From the NCBI GenBank assembly GCA_020852175.1, contig JADZBH010000006.1, forward strand, positions 1 through 64,000: DNA of 64,000 nucleotides, given 5' to 3'. Source of the DNA: Bryobacterales bacterium. GTDB taxonomy: Bacteria > Acidobacteriota > Terriglobia > Bryobacterales > Bryobacteraceae. Both the position numbers and the translations under genes were made by a program. Under the pieces are notes generated by a model. It made no database searches and was not told the DNA's origin. It saw nothing but the letters and a program-made list of their open reading frames with translations. Below, one piece after another: positions 1-9,202 of this stretch. Each line of letters begins with the position of its first letter. Within the stretch, counting starts at the first letter, position 1.

Positions 1-2059
1 CACCGAGGTCGCTGATGAAGGCGTAGCCGTGGGCGTACTGGAAGGCGCACTGGGCGATTACATAGCCCTGGAAGCCAGCCGTAGCCGTCACAGCGCCACC
101 GGTCGAAAGCGACCAGGCGAAGTGCTCGCCGCCCGTGATGGAGGGCGAGGGGTACGCCAACGTTACCTTGCTGCTGCCGATGTAACCGTAGAAGTTCACC
201 GTGCAGAGGCCGGTCTGCGGAGACGTGCCGAACGGATCCTGGGAGGTGTTCGAGATCGCAAGACCCGTGTCAAACGGACCCTGGTTGGTCACGAACGGGA
301 ACAGCAGGTTCGTAACGCAAGCGTTGATCGTGAACATGTTCTTGTTGTTGTTGGTCGGATCCTCGACGAAGCGCGGGATCGGAGCCGAGCTGGAGGCCGT
401 GGCCGTGGTGGACAGCGGACCCAGTTGACCCGAAGCGGTCGCCGTGCCGAGGGTCGGCAGGTTGCTGCTCGTGTTGGCCTGGTAGGCGACGATGAACGGA
501 ATACGGATGTCTTCGTAAGCCGTCGTGTCGGTCTGCAGGACTTCCCAAGCCTGGGTACCGGCGTTGCCCACCGGAACGATTTCGACGAAACCGTTGCCGG
601 AGGTGGCGGCCATGTAACCAGCGGAGGTGCCGTTCAGGGCGAGGACGCCCGGGAAGGGAGCCACGATGTTGGCCTTGGCGAACGGCGCGGAGCCGTTGGC
701 GTCGGTGACAACCGCGCGGGCCCAACCGGTGGCGACACCAGTACCCGTGCTGTCAACCGCGCGCAGGATCACACTCGCTCCAGCGAAGAAGCGGGCGCCC
801 TGGGGCAGGTTGGCAAAGCGGGCGATGACGCGCGTGCCGTGGGTGGCGATACCAGCACCAGTGAACTCGTTGGTCAGGTTGCCGCGGGTAGCGGAGCTGG
901 TCGAGTTCAGCGGCCATGCGCCGGGGTTGGCGACAGCCTTGTAGTGGCCGGTTTCGGTCTGGTACGGCAGGCCGAGCTGATCGGAGGAGACCGGCGTCGG
1001 GGAATCATCCGTGCCGGCGACCGGGTTAGCGGACGAACGGCGACGGAACACCGTCGGGAACCGCTCCGAATAGCGGAGGTAGTACTGCGAGTTCTGGATA
1101 CCACCCGTCAGCGTGCCCAGAGCCTGGTCGGAGGGCGACGTGGCGAAGCGGCGGCCGCTCGCGTAGTTCTGCGATTCGCACTGCAGGAACGTGTCCGGAC
1201 CGTCACCGATCGAGAAGTCCATCGGCGTCTGCGCGATGGCCACGGTCGGGCTCGGGTTCGTGATCGGCATCGCGATCGGGTTCGCCACACCGGAAGCGTT
1301 GGTCGACACGATCAGGAGAACAGAGCTCTGGTTGCCCCGAGGATTGTTCAACTGGGTCGCGTTGACGCGAACGTTCGTCATGCGGAAAACACGGGTGCTG
1401 TTCGTTCCCGGAGGATCGATCGGCACACCTTGCCAGATCAACGAATTGTTACCCGAGTAGCGAGCCTGGTAGGCGTTGCCACGGTAGGTCGCCGAGCCAC
1501 CCACTGCCGGGTTGGTACCCAGCGGGAAGGTCGTCGCCGTGAAGTTCGGGGCCGGGGTAGCCGGGTTATAAGCGCCGATACCCGTGCCGTACAAACCACC
1601 GCCCGGTCCAGCAAAGCCGAAGCCAGTGCCTACGTGCGCGCCGCAGACGCCGATCGTCTGGACCTGCGGGCTGCCCGGGGGAACCGATTCCGGATAGTTG
1701 GTGGAACCGCAAATCGTCTGCTGGTTGGGCTGCGGTTCGTCAACGAACAGCAGAGCTTCCGACCAGTTGGCACCCGTGGTGCCCGTAATGCGGCTGGTGA
1801 TATTGATGACCGGCGAAGTGAACACCTGGATGTTCACCTGGGGCAGAACCTCCGTGGTCGGACGGGGCCGGCCACCGGAGCAAATGATGAGCACATCGCC
1901 AACCATTTCCGCGACGCCATTGTCACGGATAGACGGCGTGCCGGCGGCCTGCGCGGTGCAGGACAGCGGCGGCTCAAATGCAACAACCTGACCAAACGCC
2001 ATGCTGGCAAACAGCGCCAGCGCGACAACGGTCAGAAACAACTTGCGAAAATCAAGCAT
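1..2059 (-). CDS. Large secreted protein, C-terminus cut by window edge
   Basis: The reading frame opens at ATG 2059 behind a strong ribosome site (AGGAGAAGGA) and stays open to the left edge of the window, so about 686 residues are seen and the C-terminus is missing. It begins MLDFRKLFLTVVALALFASM followed by AFGQ, a clear Sec signal peptide. The rest is rich in Thr, Ser, Asn, Gly and Pro and looks like beta-sandwich surface protein. Near the left edge it has the pattern FQYAHGYAFISD, which I associate with a family repeated in Solibacter-type genomes, but I cannot assign a function. The opposite strand has an equally long open frame, but that one is Arg-rich and has no ribosome site. A candidate promoter lies about 290 bases upstream. 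Confidence 0.85.
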   Translation of the reverse strand, partial: MLDFRKLFLTVVALALFASMAFGQVVAFEPPLSCTAQAAGTPSIRDNGVAEMVGDVLIICSGGRPRPTTEVLPQVNIQVFTSPVINITSRITGTTGANWSEALLFVDEPQPNQQTICGSTNYPESVPPGSPQVQTIGVCGAHVGTGFGFAGPGGGLYGTGIGAYNPATPAPNFTATTFPLGTNPAVGGSATYRGNAYQARYSGNNSLIWQGVPIDPPGTNSTRVFRMTNVRVNATQLNNPRGNQSSVLLIVSTNASGVANPIAMPITNPSPTVAIAQTPMDFSIGDGPDTFLQCESQNYASGRRFATSPSDQALGTLTGGIQNSQYYLRYSERFPTVFRRRSSANPVAGTDDSPTPVSSDQLGLPYQTETGHYKAVANPGAWPLNSTSSATRGNLTNEFTGAGIATHGTRVIARFANLPQGARFFAGASVILRAVDSTGTGVATGWARAVVTDANGSAPFAKANIVAPFPGVLALNGTSAGYMAATSGNGFVEIVPVGNAGTQAWEVLQTDTTAYEDIRIPFIVAYQANTSSNLPTLGTATASGQLGPLSTTATASSSAPIPRFVEDPTNNNKNMFTINACVTNLLFPFVTNQGPFDTGLAISNTSQDPFGTSPQTGLCTVNFYGYIGSSKVTLAYPSPSITGGEHFAWSLSTGGAVTATAGFQGYVIAQCAFQYAHGYAFISDLG

Positions 2060-2496
2060 TTCCTTCTCCTTGTGCAAACTGAGAAATCGAATTGATGGGA
2101 GTCTTCTTCAACCTGAGCCTCAAAATCCCGCTCGAACAAAAGGTCGCGAGACCCGGACTTCGGTTGTCACGGAGGCGCTCGGCCCGGTTAGGCCGGCTTC
2201 CCTTTTTCCGTTCCGTTGTCCTTGATACATCAGCACCTGCAAGCTCTAGTGTTTTCTTCTTTTTTGTTTTTTATTTTCTGTTGTGCTCTCGGGATTCATT
2301 CGTGGATGAATGCCTCGTGATGGATCTCACTTGGACGCAGTCAGATTATTCATAACACTGTCCAGGGCAGCAAGTCAAGCAACCCCGCCCAGTTACGAGC
2401 AAGGTATGCCGCCATGACCGCCATTCGCGATCAACGTTCGATTTAACCATGGTCTGCCCGTCCGGTCAAGTTTTTTCAGTAGTTTGCGCATTTCCG
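2060..2496. other. 437-base intergenic region with a long leader
   Basis: No gene is seen here. The stretch from 2255 to 2280 is almost pure T on the plus strand (A in the minus-strand transcript), and ATTCAT/ATGAAT at 2294-2311 forms a weak hairpin. The part at 2160-2210 is GC-rich with a GGCC/GGCC inverted repeat. The region is likely the 5' leader of the gene starting at 2059 plus the downstream end of the gene at 2497. I could not match a known riboswitch. Confidence 0.6.
2349..2378 (-). promoter_or_regulatory. Candidate sigma-70-type promoter of the secreted protein gene
   Basis: On the minus strand TTGACT (2378-2373) and TATGAA (2354-2349) are separated by 18 bases. They match the -35 and -10 consensus at 5 and 4 of 6 positions. 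Transcription would start near 2342 and give a leader of about 280 bases before ATG 2059. This is inferred from the sequence only. Confidence 0.4.
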
Positions 2497-5400
2497 CTAC
2501 TGAACGGCGATGGAACCGGCCGCGGCGTTGCTTTCCGCCACGCTGAGACGCAGATCCTGACTCAGTCCGGGGGCCATATCGGCGGGAATGATTAAATTAA
2601 GTTGATAAAGTCCGATGTATCCCGGCGCCAACCCGGCGAACTGAACGCCCACGGGCCGCCCCCCCAGGGTGGCCGACACGGTAGCCACCACATGGTCGAG
2701 GTTCCCCCTGCGCTCCACTGCTCCAAAGCCCGTCGCATACACGGTGATCGCTTCCCCGCGCGTTGCGGGGGTGGACGGGGTATTCAGGGAGCCGTCCTGG
2801 TTTACAACCGCCGGCTGCGTCGCACTCAGGAAGAATACGGCGGGCGAGGCGGGTCGAATCTCGACAGTCTGGGCGAAGCTCCCGTAGGGCGACCGGAGGG
2901 TTACCGGCTGGCTCCCCGGCGTCACGCCCGGCGGGATCACGAAATTGACCTGAAAGGGGAAGCTGGCCAGCACCTGGGCGGGAAGGCCGGCGACCTCAAC
3001 CTCCGTGGAGCCGCCCGCGCCGTTCAGTCCGGAGCCGAAGACCGTCGCCAGGGAACCGGGAGAGAGTTCCGGCCGGAAGCTGGCCGCATTGACCACGGAA
3101 GCCGCCGTGAACTGCACCGACAAGGGGCCGGCGCGCCAGCCCGCCGCCTCCCGCGCCACGCGGAAGGACGCCGCTCCGCTGACACCCACGCCCTGGCGTC
3201 CGGGGGGCGAACCCAGGTCGGTCAGCGTCAGCCCGCGCTCGCCGTTCGCCGTGGCGTCCAACTGGTAGGAGTTCTCCAGGCCGTCGCAATACCGGAAGCT
3301 GAGCGCGGCCGGGGCGCTTGCGGGCAGATCCGAGCCGTTGAAGCTCCAGGCCGGCCAGGCCGCGGTTTGGCCGCAGCGGCCGCTGACGCTTGTGAGGTCG
3401 AAGTCCACGGCTGCTCCGGACACCAGGAAGCCGGGCGTGGCCCCGGGGTCCGGTTCGACGACCAGCGCCGCGGCGAGCGCCGCCCTGGCAGCACCGGCCT
3501 CGGAGAGGAAGCCCGCGGCATAGTCCTCGAAAGCCGGACGCGCCAGCTTCGGATTCGGGTCGCGCACCAGGATTCCGCTGGTGGCGTTCACGCCCATGGC
3601 CGTCACGAAGTGGGCTCCGGCAGGCGCGCCCGCGACGGTCAGATTCAGGGCCAGCAGCACGGGGCGCCCGGCGGCCAGGGCATCGCGCACGGCGTCCGCC
3701 GCCGGTTCGACCGGCGTGACGCGGATGGGCGCGCCCGTGAACATGCCGAGACGCCACAGGTTCAGCGCGGGAGCAGCGCCGTCCTGCGCCAGGAAGCCGT
3801 CGCACACCTGCGCGCCCGAGGCGTCGAACTGGCACAAGTTCTTCATGAAGGAGTTCAGCAGCACAGGATCGGCGGCTCCATGGGGCGACGGCAGTTCGCC
3901 CGTGTTTTGCATGTAGCGCACCAGATTCGCCGCCGACACGAGCAGGGCGCCCTGGCTGGCTACCGTTGAGGGCCCGGGCCCCAGCTCCGAGCCGTTCCCC
4001 GACTGCGTGAAGTTCGGGAAATTCGTAAATGACGACGCCGCCGCGCGGGCGCTGAAGGTCACCACCTGGCCGCCCGCCTCGGCCGTGGCCAGCGCCACGC
4101 TTTCGGCGAAGGGCATCCGCAGGTAGGCCTGCGCCTCGCCGCGCGCGTTGGTGACCGTATCGGCCAGTTCCACTCTGGCGCCCGGCGAGGCCGTGAACCG
4201 GACGGCGACGCCGGCCAGCACCGCGCCGAACTCATCCTGCAGCGACACTCTGAATGGCAGCGGCAGACGCGCTCCCGGCAGGCCGGTTTGAAAATCGCCG
4301 CGCAGTTTGGAGAGTTTCACGAGTGTTTCGGCGGTGGCCTGCACGACAAACGAACCGGCGGCGACGGCCGCGCCGTTCACCTCGACGGCGCGCAGGGTCA
4401 CCAGCGAGGTTGGCGTGGAGGCTGGTATCACCATCTCCCAGGCATAGGCGCCGGAGACGGTCTGAATCAGGAAGTCGGGCCGTCCGCTTACCGAGACGCG
4501 CAGAGTGGCGCCCGCGGGAAAGCCTCCCGCCGCCAGGCGCACGCGGCTGCCTGCCGCCACATTCGCCGGGTTGGCCGTAATGCGGGGCGTGCGCGCACGT
4601 TCGTTCACCTGCGCGGCGCCCGCCGCGTCCAGCAGCAGCGTGCCGCCTTCAAACTCCTGCCGCCGGACACCCGCCGCCGCGGTTTCGTCACCCAGGGGCA
4701 AGCCCAGCTTCCCCGTCACGCCGCCGTTGTTCCGGTAGGCGGCAAGCATTTGCGTTCTCACCAGGAACACCTGATTCGCACGTTCGCCCGAGACGGCGTA
4801 ATAGAATGTGCCGTTGCCGAACGGCTGCCCCAGTGCTGCCGTCGCCGTGAAGCTCAAGGCAGGTTCGGTGACGCCCACGGGCGCCCCCGCCACGCCCGTC
4901 TCAAATTGCAGCGAGGCCCAACGCGCCAGTACGGGGTTCACCACCAACTGCACGGGAACTCCCGCCAGCACGCCGTTTTGGAAGGCCTGCCGCGCGCCGC
5001 CCGCCACGTCCGCCACAGGGTAGCCCAGCGTGCCGGAAGGCCCTCCCAACTCGGCGTATTTGCTCAGAATCGCGCCCGTCAGAACGAATGCCGAGGCCAT
5101 CGTATCGGGCTTGGCCAGCAGATAGCGCACCGTGCCATCCAGCGAGGTGAACTCCTGCGTGTAACCCAACCCGTCCCGCCGCGCCCGGGCCGCCGCGGGC
5201 AGTTTCACCTGCAATCGCGCACGGGCGATCGCGTCGGTGAACGCCTGGGCGATGGCCCCGCTGGGGGCCCCTTCGCCAGGCTGGCAGCAGGGAGCCGACA
5301 CGAACACAGGAAGCGTCCGGCTCGCTTTGCCTTCGCTCACCGCCGTAACCACCGCGCTGCCGCCGCCCACCGCGCGCAGGCGGGCCCGCGGCCCGTTGGC

Positions 5401-6408
5401 TTCAATCGACACCACGCGGCTGTTCGAGGTAATCCAGGACACGATGCGGCCCGTCAACTCCTGGCCGAGGGCCGAGTAGGTGGAGGCCGTCACCTCCACC
5501 GTGTCGCCCAACTTCATGTTCAGCGTATCCGACGCCGCTGACAGCAGCACCGCGGCCACCGGATACAGAATCGTGGGCTCCTGGCCCGGCACATACTCGA
5601 TGACGCCGCCCTCGAAGGTTTGCCGGCGGCGTCCTCCGCTCAATACCGCCACATCCGAGGTAGGCAGCCCCAACAGGCCCGTGGCGCCGCCATTGGTTTC
5701 GAAGTAGTAGCTGTAAACCGGCTCGTAGACGGCGTATACGCGTCCCAGGTTCGTGCCGTTGGTCCATTCGACGATTTCACCGCGCGAAAAGCGCTGCCGG
5801 ATGGCCGTCGTGCCCGTCTTTGCGCCCGAGGCCACCGCGGCGGCCTGCGAAATGGCGGGGCCGAACGTGTTCATGCCGCCGCTGCCGGTCCATTTGGTGA
5901 AAAAGTTCCCCTCGATGAAATATTCCGCGCCGGAGGCCTGCGCGGTCAGAACGAACAGGATGTAGTTCTTATCGAAGGTCTGATACTGGCAGACCGTGAT
6001 CGCCGGCGGGCAGGATTGAGTATCTTCCGCCGGATATCCCGCCGTGGACGCCGATAAGCTGGTCCAGAATTCGTAGAGAGGGCCGTGCACCTGCCAGATT
6101 TCGCCAGCCGTTCCCGTCCCGGCGGTGTTCGGCAGCACGAGAGCATGTTTCCGCGACGCCCCCAGAGTCACGTCGCCGAACTCCTGCACCAGTCCCGTGG
6201 GCCCCATCTTCCTCACATTCGACAAGGGCGGCAGGACGGCAAGGTTACTGAACCTTCCCCTGGTAAACGCCGTTTGAAAGCCCATCCGGATGCCATCGTT
6301 CGGGGAGCCGTCGCCAATGCCCTGCAAGGATTGCCCCCACAGCGGGCAGACACACGCACACACCAGCGCGCCGAGCGCTTTTGCGAAGGGGAACCGGGTG
6401 GATCTCAT
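2497..6408 (-). CDS. Multidomain secreted protein with LGFP repeats, C39-like domain and Solibacter-type C-terminal domain
   Basis: This 1303-residue protein starts with a Sec signal peptide ending near PLWGQS. LGFP-type repeats follow (for example GATGLLGLPTSDV, with further copies around residues 420-600). A bacterial Ig-like domain (about 285-370) has the pattern WITSNSRVVSI, and another Ig-like domain precedes residue 800. Residues about 805-960 resemble a C39-type papain-fold peptidase: AHFVTAMGV supplies the His region and VRDPNP the Asp region. The position expected to hold the catalytic Cys reads SQGALL, with Gln at 819, so the domain is probably inactive. The last 200 residues match the C-terminal domain typical of Solibacter secreted proteins (VNAASF, SPGSLATVFGSGL). 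It is likely extracellular or cell-surface, in carbohydrate or protein binding. The sulfatase gene lies 65 bases upstream on the same strand. Confidence 0.85.
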   Translation of the reverse strand: MRSTRFPFAKALGALVCACVCPLWGQSLQGIGDGSPNDGIRMGFQTAFTRGRFSNLAVLPPLSNVRKMGPTGLVQEFGDVTLGASRKHALVLPNTAGTGTAGEIWQVHGPLYEFWTSLSASTAGYPAEDTQSCPPAITVCQYQTFDKNYILFVLTAQASGAEYFIEGNFFTKWTGSGGMNTFGPAISQAAAVASGAKTGTTAIRQRFSRGEIVEWTNGTNLGRVYAVYEPVYSYYFETNGGATGLLGLPTSDVAVLSGGRRRQTFEGGVIEYVPGQEPTILYPVAAVLLSAASDTLNMKLGDTVEVTASTYSALGQELTGRIVSWITSNSRVVSIEANGPRARLRAVGGGSAVVTAVSEGKASRTLPVFVSAPCCQPGEGAPSGAIAQAFTDAIARARLQVKLPAAARARRDGLGYTQEFTSLDGTVRYLLAKPDTMASAFVLTGAILSKYAELGGPSGTLGYPVADVAGGARQAFQNGVLAGVPVQLVVNPVLARWASLQFETGVAGAPVGVTEPALSFTATAALGQPFGNGTFYYAVSGERANQVFLVRTQMLAAYRNNGGVTGKLGLPLGDETAAAGVRRQEFEGGTLLLDAAGAAQVNERARTPRITANPANVAAGSRVRLAAGGFPAGATLRVSVSGRPDFLIQTVSGAYAWEMVIPASTPTSLVTLRAVEVNGAAVAAGSFVVQATAETLVKLSKLRGDFQTGLPGARLPLPFRVSLQDEFGAVLAGVAVRFTASPGARVELADTVTNARGEAQAYLRMPFAESVALATAEAGGQVVTFSARAAASSFTNFPNFTQSGNGSELGPGPSTVASQGALLVSAANLVRYMQNTGELPSPHGAADPVLLNSFMKNLCQFDASGAQVCDGFLAQDGAAPALNLWRLGMFTGAPIRVTPVEPAADAVRDALAAGRPVLLALNLTVAGAPAGAHFVTAMGVNATSGILVRDPNPKLARPAFEDYAAGFLSEAGAARAALAAALVVEPDPGATPGFLVSGAAVDFDLTSVSGRCGQTAAWPAWSFNGSDLPASAPAALSFRYCDGLENSYQLDATANGERGLTLTDLGSPPGRQGVGVSGAASFRVAREAAGWRAGPLSVQFTAASVVNAASFRPELSPGSLATVFGSGLNGAGGSTEVEVAGLPAQVLASFPFQVNFVIPPGVTPGSQPVTLRSPYGSFAQTVEIRPASPAVFFLSATQPAVVNQDGSLNTPSTPATRGEAITVYATGFGAVERRGNLDHVVATVSATLGGRPVGVQFAGLAPGYIGLYQLNLIIPADMAPGLSQDLRLSVAESNAAAGSIAVQ

Positions 6409-6473
6409 GCTGGAAACGAGACTATTCTACGCTGGAACACGGGCGGGCCCGGGAAAGCCGCGCCCGCGACGGC

Positions 6474-7979
6474 TTACGCCTCGCGTACGGCGGGCATCCG
6501 GTCCACGAAGCCGCATTTGGTCCGCCGTAATTCGGCGATCAACTGGGCGCGCATCCGCTTCAGGCGCTCCTTGTGTTCGGGCTTGGCCACCAGGTTGGCC
6601 AACTCGTCCGGATCGGTCTGCAGATCGTAGAGTTCCTCCAGGTCGTGCATGAGAGGCCGGATGTATTTGTACCGCCGGTCGCGAATCATGACGTACCAGG
6701 GCACGTTGGCATGCATGACCTTGGCGCCTACCGGAATCGTGTTGGTGTCGGAGCCGTACGTCTGGCCCGTCGCCACCAGCATCGCCGGATGATCCCACTT
6801 CGCCTCGGGGTTGTTCAGCAGCGGCGACAGGTCGTGCCCGTGCATCTCCCATGGCTCCTTCATTCCTGTGAATTTGAGCATGGTCGAAACGATGTCGGCG
6901 CCCGTTACCGGCGTCCGGCACACCTTGCCCTGGGGTATCCTGCCCGGCTGCGAAAAGATGAGCGGGGAGCGCACGTTGGCGTCGTAGGCGGCTATCTTGA
7001 CGCCGCGGAACCCGTGCTGGCCGAACGCAAGCCCCTGATCCGAGGTGAACACGACCACCGTGTTCTTCCGCTGTCCGGTCTCTTCCAGCGTGTCCATGAG
7101 CCGCTTCACGGCTTCGTCCAGCGCCAGCACGCCCTGGTGGTACTGCCGCACCCATTCGATGAACGATTTGCCGCCCGCCACGGGCTTTCCGTTGGCGTCC
7201 TTCTTCCACTGCTCAATTTTCTGCGCCCAATCCGGCTTACCGGGACGGGGCGGGAAGATATCCTTCGGCGTATCCAGGTCGATGCCCGCCAGTTCCTTCA
7301 TGTGCCGTTCGGCAGGCGTGTACGGAGCGTGCACCGCGCCGAAACAGAGCCAAAGATACCAGGGCTTGTTGGCTTCACGCCCCTTTCCGCGCATGAAGTC
7401 AACGGCCCAGTCCGTATATTGATCCGTGGAATAACGTTTCAGAATCTCGGTTTTGCCGCCCTGGTAGGTGATGGGCTGGTCGTAATAGTAGTGAGTTGAA
7501 GTCTCCGGATACTTCGGCCGGTTCCAGACGATTTGAAAGTCCCAGTCGCGGCCGAAGCCGGTATCGGTACCAGTGTGCCACTTGCCAATCTGTGCCGTCG
7601 TGTAGCCGTGCTTGCGCAGTTCCTTGGGCCAGAACGGGCATTTCGCAGGATCGTAGCTGCTGCCGGGATACGAACCTTCCATCGTCATCGACTCGACGGC
7701 GTGCTGGAAGTGCCCGGTGAGCATGGTCGCGCGCGACGGCATGCACCAGGCGCCGTTGTAAGCCGCCGTGAAGCGGACCCCTTCGCGCGCCAGCTTGTCG
7801 ATGTTCGGCGTCTTCACCCACGGATAGGCTTCCTCATAGCAGCTCAACGTGCGATAGGAGTGGTCGTCCGTGTAGATGAAGAGGATGTTCGGCCTCTCCG
7901 GCGTGGCTCCCTGGCCACGCGTGCCCATCGCGGCGGCGCCCAGGGCGCCCAGCATCGTCCGTCGTGTCGTTGTCTGCAT
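6474..7979 (-). CDS. Exported sulfatase (alkaline phosphatase superfamily)
   Basis: This 501-residue protein hydrolyses sulfate esters, in family S1 usually on polysaccharides or aryl sulfates. NILFIYTDDHSY near the N-terminus supplies the metal-binding Asp pair. The CMPSRATMLTG motif contains the Cys that is converted to formylglycine in Cys-type sulfatases. VVFTSDQGLAFGQHG gives the second metal-binding block. I place the start at ATG 7979, behind AGGAGG and ahead of a Tat-like signal (TTRRTMLGALGAAAM), because the longer frame has no ribosome site. Maturation needs a formylglycine-generating enzyme, which is not in this window. The substrate cannot be read from the sequence. Confidence 0.93.
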   Translation of the reverse strand: MQTTTRRTMLGALGAAAMGTRGQGATPERPNILFIYTDDHSYRTLSCYEEAYPWVKTPNIDKLAREGVRFTAAYNGAWCMPSRATMLTGHFQHAVESMTMEGSYPGSSYDPAKCPFWPKELRKHGYTTAQIGKWHTGTDTGFGRDWDFQIVWNRPKYPETSTHYYYDQPITYQGGKTEILKRYSTDQYTDWAVDFMRGKGREANKPWYLWLCFGAVHAPYTPAERHMKELAGIDLDTPKDIFPPRPGKPDWAQKIEQWKKDANGKPVAGGKSFIEWVRQYHQGVLALDEAVKRLMDTLEETGQRKNTVVVFTSDQGLAFGQHGFRGVKIAAYDANVRSPLIFSQPGRIPQGKVCRTPVTGADIVSTMLKFTGMKEPWEMHGHDLSPLLNNPEAKWDHPAMLVATGQTYGSDTNTIPVGAKVMHANVPWYVMIRDRRYKYIRPLMHDLEELYDLQTDPDELANLVAKPEHKERLKRMRAQLIAELRRTKCGFVDRMPAVREA

Positions 7980-8578
7980 CGTCAACCTCCTGGCAGGCGA
8001 GTAGTATATCGAAGCCAGCAGGCGCGAACACAGGGGGTGGGACGGCATGGGGCCAAGAAGGTTCGCCGCATGACGTGAATAGGTTTCTTAATTAGGCCGT
8101 GTAACACATGATCGAATTTTCTCTTGACCGGAAGCACCACCCCCTGGTAGTGTCTTAAAGACGGAGTAACTTTCATGATGCTGTACTGCCAAATGTTCAG
8201 GCTTCGCAAATCCGATTGGCGCGACCGCCGCCTGAATCCGGTTGCCGGCTTGCTGAACAGCTTCGTCCCCACAGTCCGTTGCAAGGCTGAATCCCGGCAG
8301 AAGACGCAACAGGCGTCCGCGGATGCTGCCGGCGTCGCGGCAACCGGCTTTCGCCCGGTCCGTTAACAACAGGGCTTGCCCGGCCCCTTTCCCGTTCTCT
8401 TTTTTATATTCGCAGTAAGTTTCTGACTCAGTGGACAGTTTGAGCGTTGCATGGCGCTTACAGCGATCCTGCCCTGGTAAGAGCGATGTCTCCAGCGGGT
8501 GGAGTTCCGGGCACAATTCCAAAAATAATCAACAACAAACCTGACTTTCGTTCGTCAATTCAAAGGAGGACGCTATTT
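7980..8578. other. 599-base intergenic region between divergent genes
   Basis: The gap separates the sulfatase start (minus) from the slipin-like gene (plus), so it should hold both promoters. TTGACC at 8124-8129 with TAGTGT at 8148-8153 is a weak plus-strand promoter candidate. A TATATT box lies at 8405-8410 without a good -35 partner. Just ahead of the plus-strand gene, 8471-8512 can fold into a nested stem (outer GCCC/GGGC, inner CTCCA-gcggg-TGGAG). A 63-codon frame at 8175-8366 has a GGAG upstream, but its protein looks unlike any family I know and I do not call it. Confidence 0.5.
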
Positions 8579-9169
8579 ATGTTGAAGCGCATTGTAGTTG
8601 GCGACCGCGAACGCGCCCTCGTCATTCGCTCCGGCCGCTTTCTGCGCATTCTTGAATCCGGCACGCACTTCGTGGCCGCGCTGCCGTACACGGTCGATGT
8701 GGAGCGCCACACGCTGGACAACCGGCGGCTGTCGAGCGCCTGGTCCGGATTCCTGGCCAGGGAGCGCCGCGACATCGCTGAACGCCACTTCGTCACCGTC
8801 GCCACCGGCCCCCGCGAAGTGGCCGTTGTGTATGCCGATGGCAGGTTCCTGGAGATTCACGGCCCCGGTTCATGCGCTCTCTACTGGAAATCGGCGGCCA
8901 GCATCGGCGTCCGCATCATCGACGTGCACGCCGCTCCCGAGGTTCCGCGCGAGGTGCTGCGCGCCATCGCCCACACGGGCGCTTTCCCGTTGATCGTGGG
9001 TGTGCTGGTGGAGGAGGGCAGAACCGGAACACTGTATCTGCGGAACCGCTACACTCGCACGCTCGATCCCGGCATGTACGCCTTCTGGGCGCCCGCTGTG
9101 CCCCGCGTGGCTGACGCCGGTCCGCGCGCGGAGACCTTGGCTCTGGCCGGACAGGGGCTCCGCTCATAG
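8579..9169 (+). CDS. Slipin-like N-terminal domain protein lacking the SPFH domain
   Basis: This 196-residue protein starts at ATG 8579 behind a perfect AAAGGAGG. It contains three imperfect copies of one unit about 67 residues apart: RALVIRSGRFLRILESGTHF (about 12-31), REVAVVYADGRFLEIHGPGS (about 79-98) and GTLYLRNRYTRTLDPGMYAF (about 150-169). This is the triplicated N-terminal part of bacterial slipins, membrane-associated SPFH/Band 7 relatives. In full-length members the SPFH domain follows at once. Here the protein stops at the boundary (LALAGQGLRS) and no SPFH frame follows. No transmembrane segment is obvious. A strong hairpin terminator lies 9 bases behind the stop. The role is unknown. 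Confidence 0.75.
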   Translation: MLKRIVVGDRERALVIRSGRFLRILESGTHFVAALPYTVDVERHTLDNRRLSSAWSGFLARERRDIAERHFVTVATGPREVAVVYADGRFLEIHGPGSCALYWKSAASIGVRIIDVHAAPEVPREVLRAIAHTGAFPLIVGVLVEEGRTGTLYLRNRYTRTLDPGMYAFWAPAVPRVADAGPRAETLALAGQGLRS

Positions 9170-9177
9170 AGAGGCAT

Positions 9178-9201
9178 CCGCGCGCCGGGAGCGGCGCGCG
9201 G
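9178..9201. terminator. Hairpin between convergent genes
   Basis: CCGCGCGCC (9178-9186), a six-base loop and GGCGCGCGG (9193-9201) form a perfect nine-base-pair stem. It sits between the stop codons of two convergent genes, so it probably ends transcription from both sides. There is no T-run. Confidence 0.65.
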
Positions 9202-9202
9202 T

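Noticed and set aside
29..2095. A 688-codon open frame on the plus strand
   Set aside because: It is Arg/Gly-rich, has no ribosome site, and lies opposite the clearly real signal-peptide protein read from 2059 on the minus strand. It is a by-product of high GC.
2150..2215. Possible cyclic di-GMP (GEMM) riboswitch in the leader of the first gene
   Set aside because: A GCCGGCCTAA segment recalls the GEMM core, but the other conserved parts of the element are missing.
8175..8366. Possible 63-residue gene in the gap before the slipin-like gene
   Set aside because: A GGAG lies upstream, but the protein has no recognisable pattern and codon choice is unlike its neighbours. Evidence is too thin.
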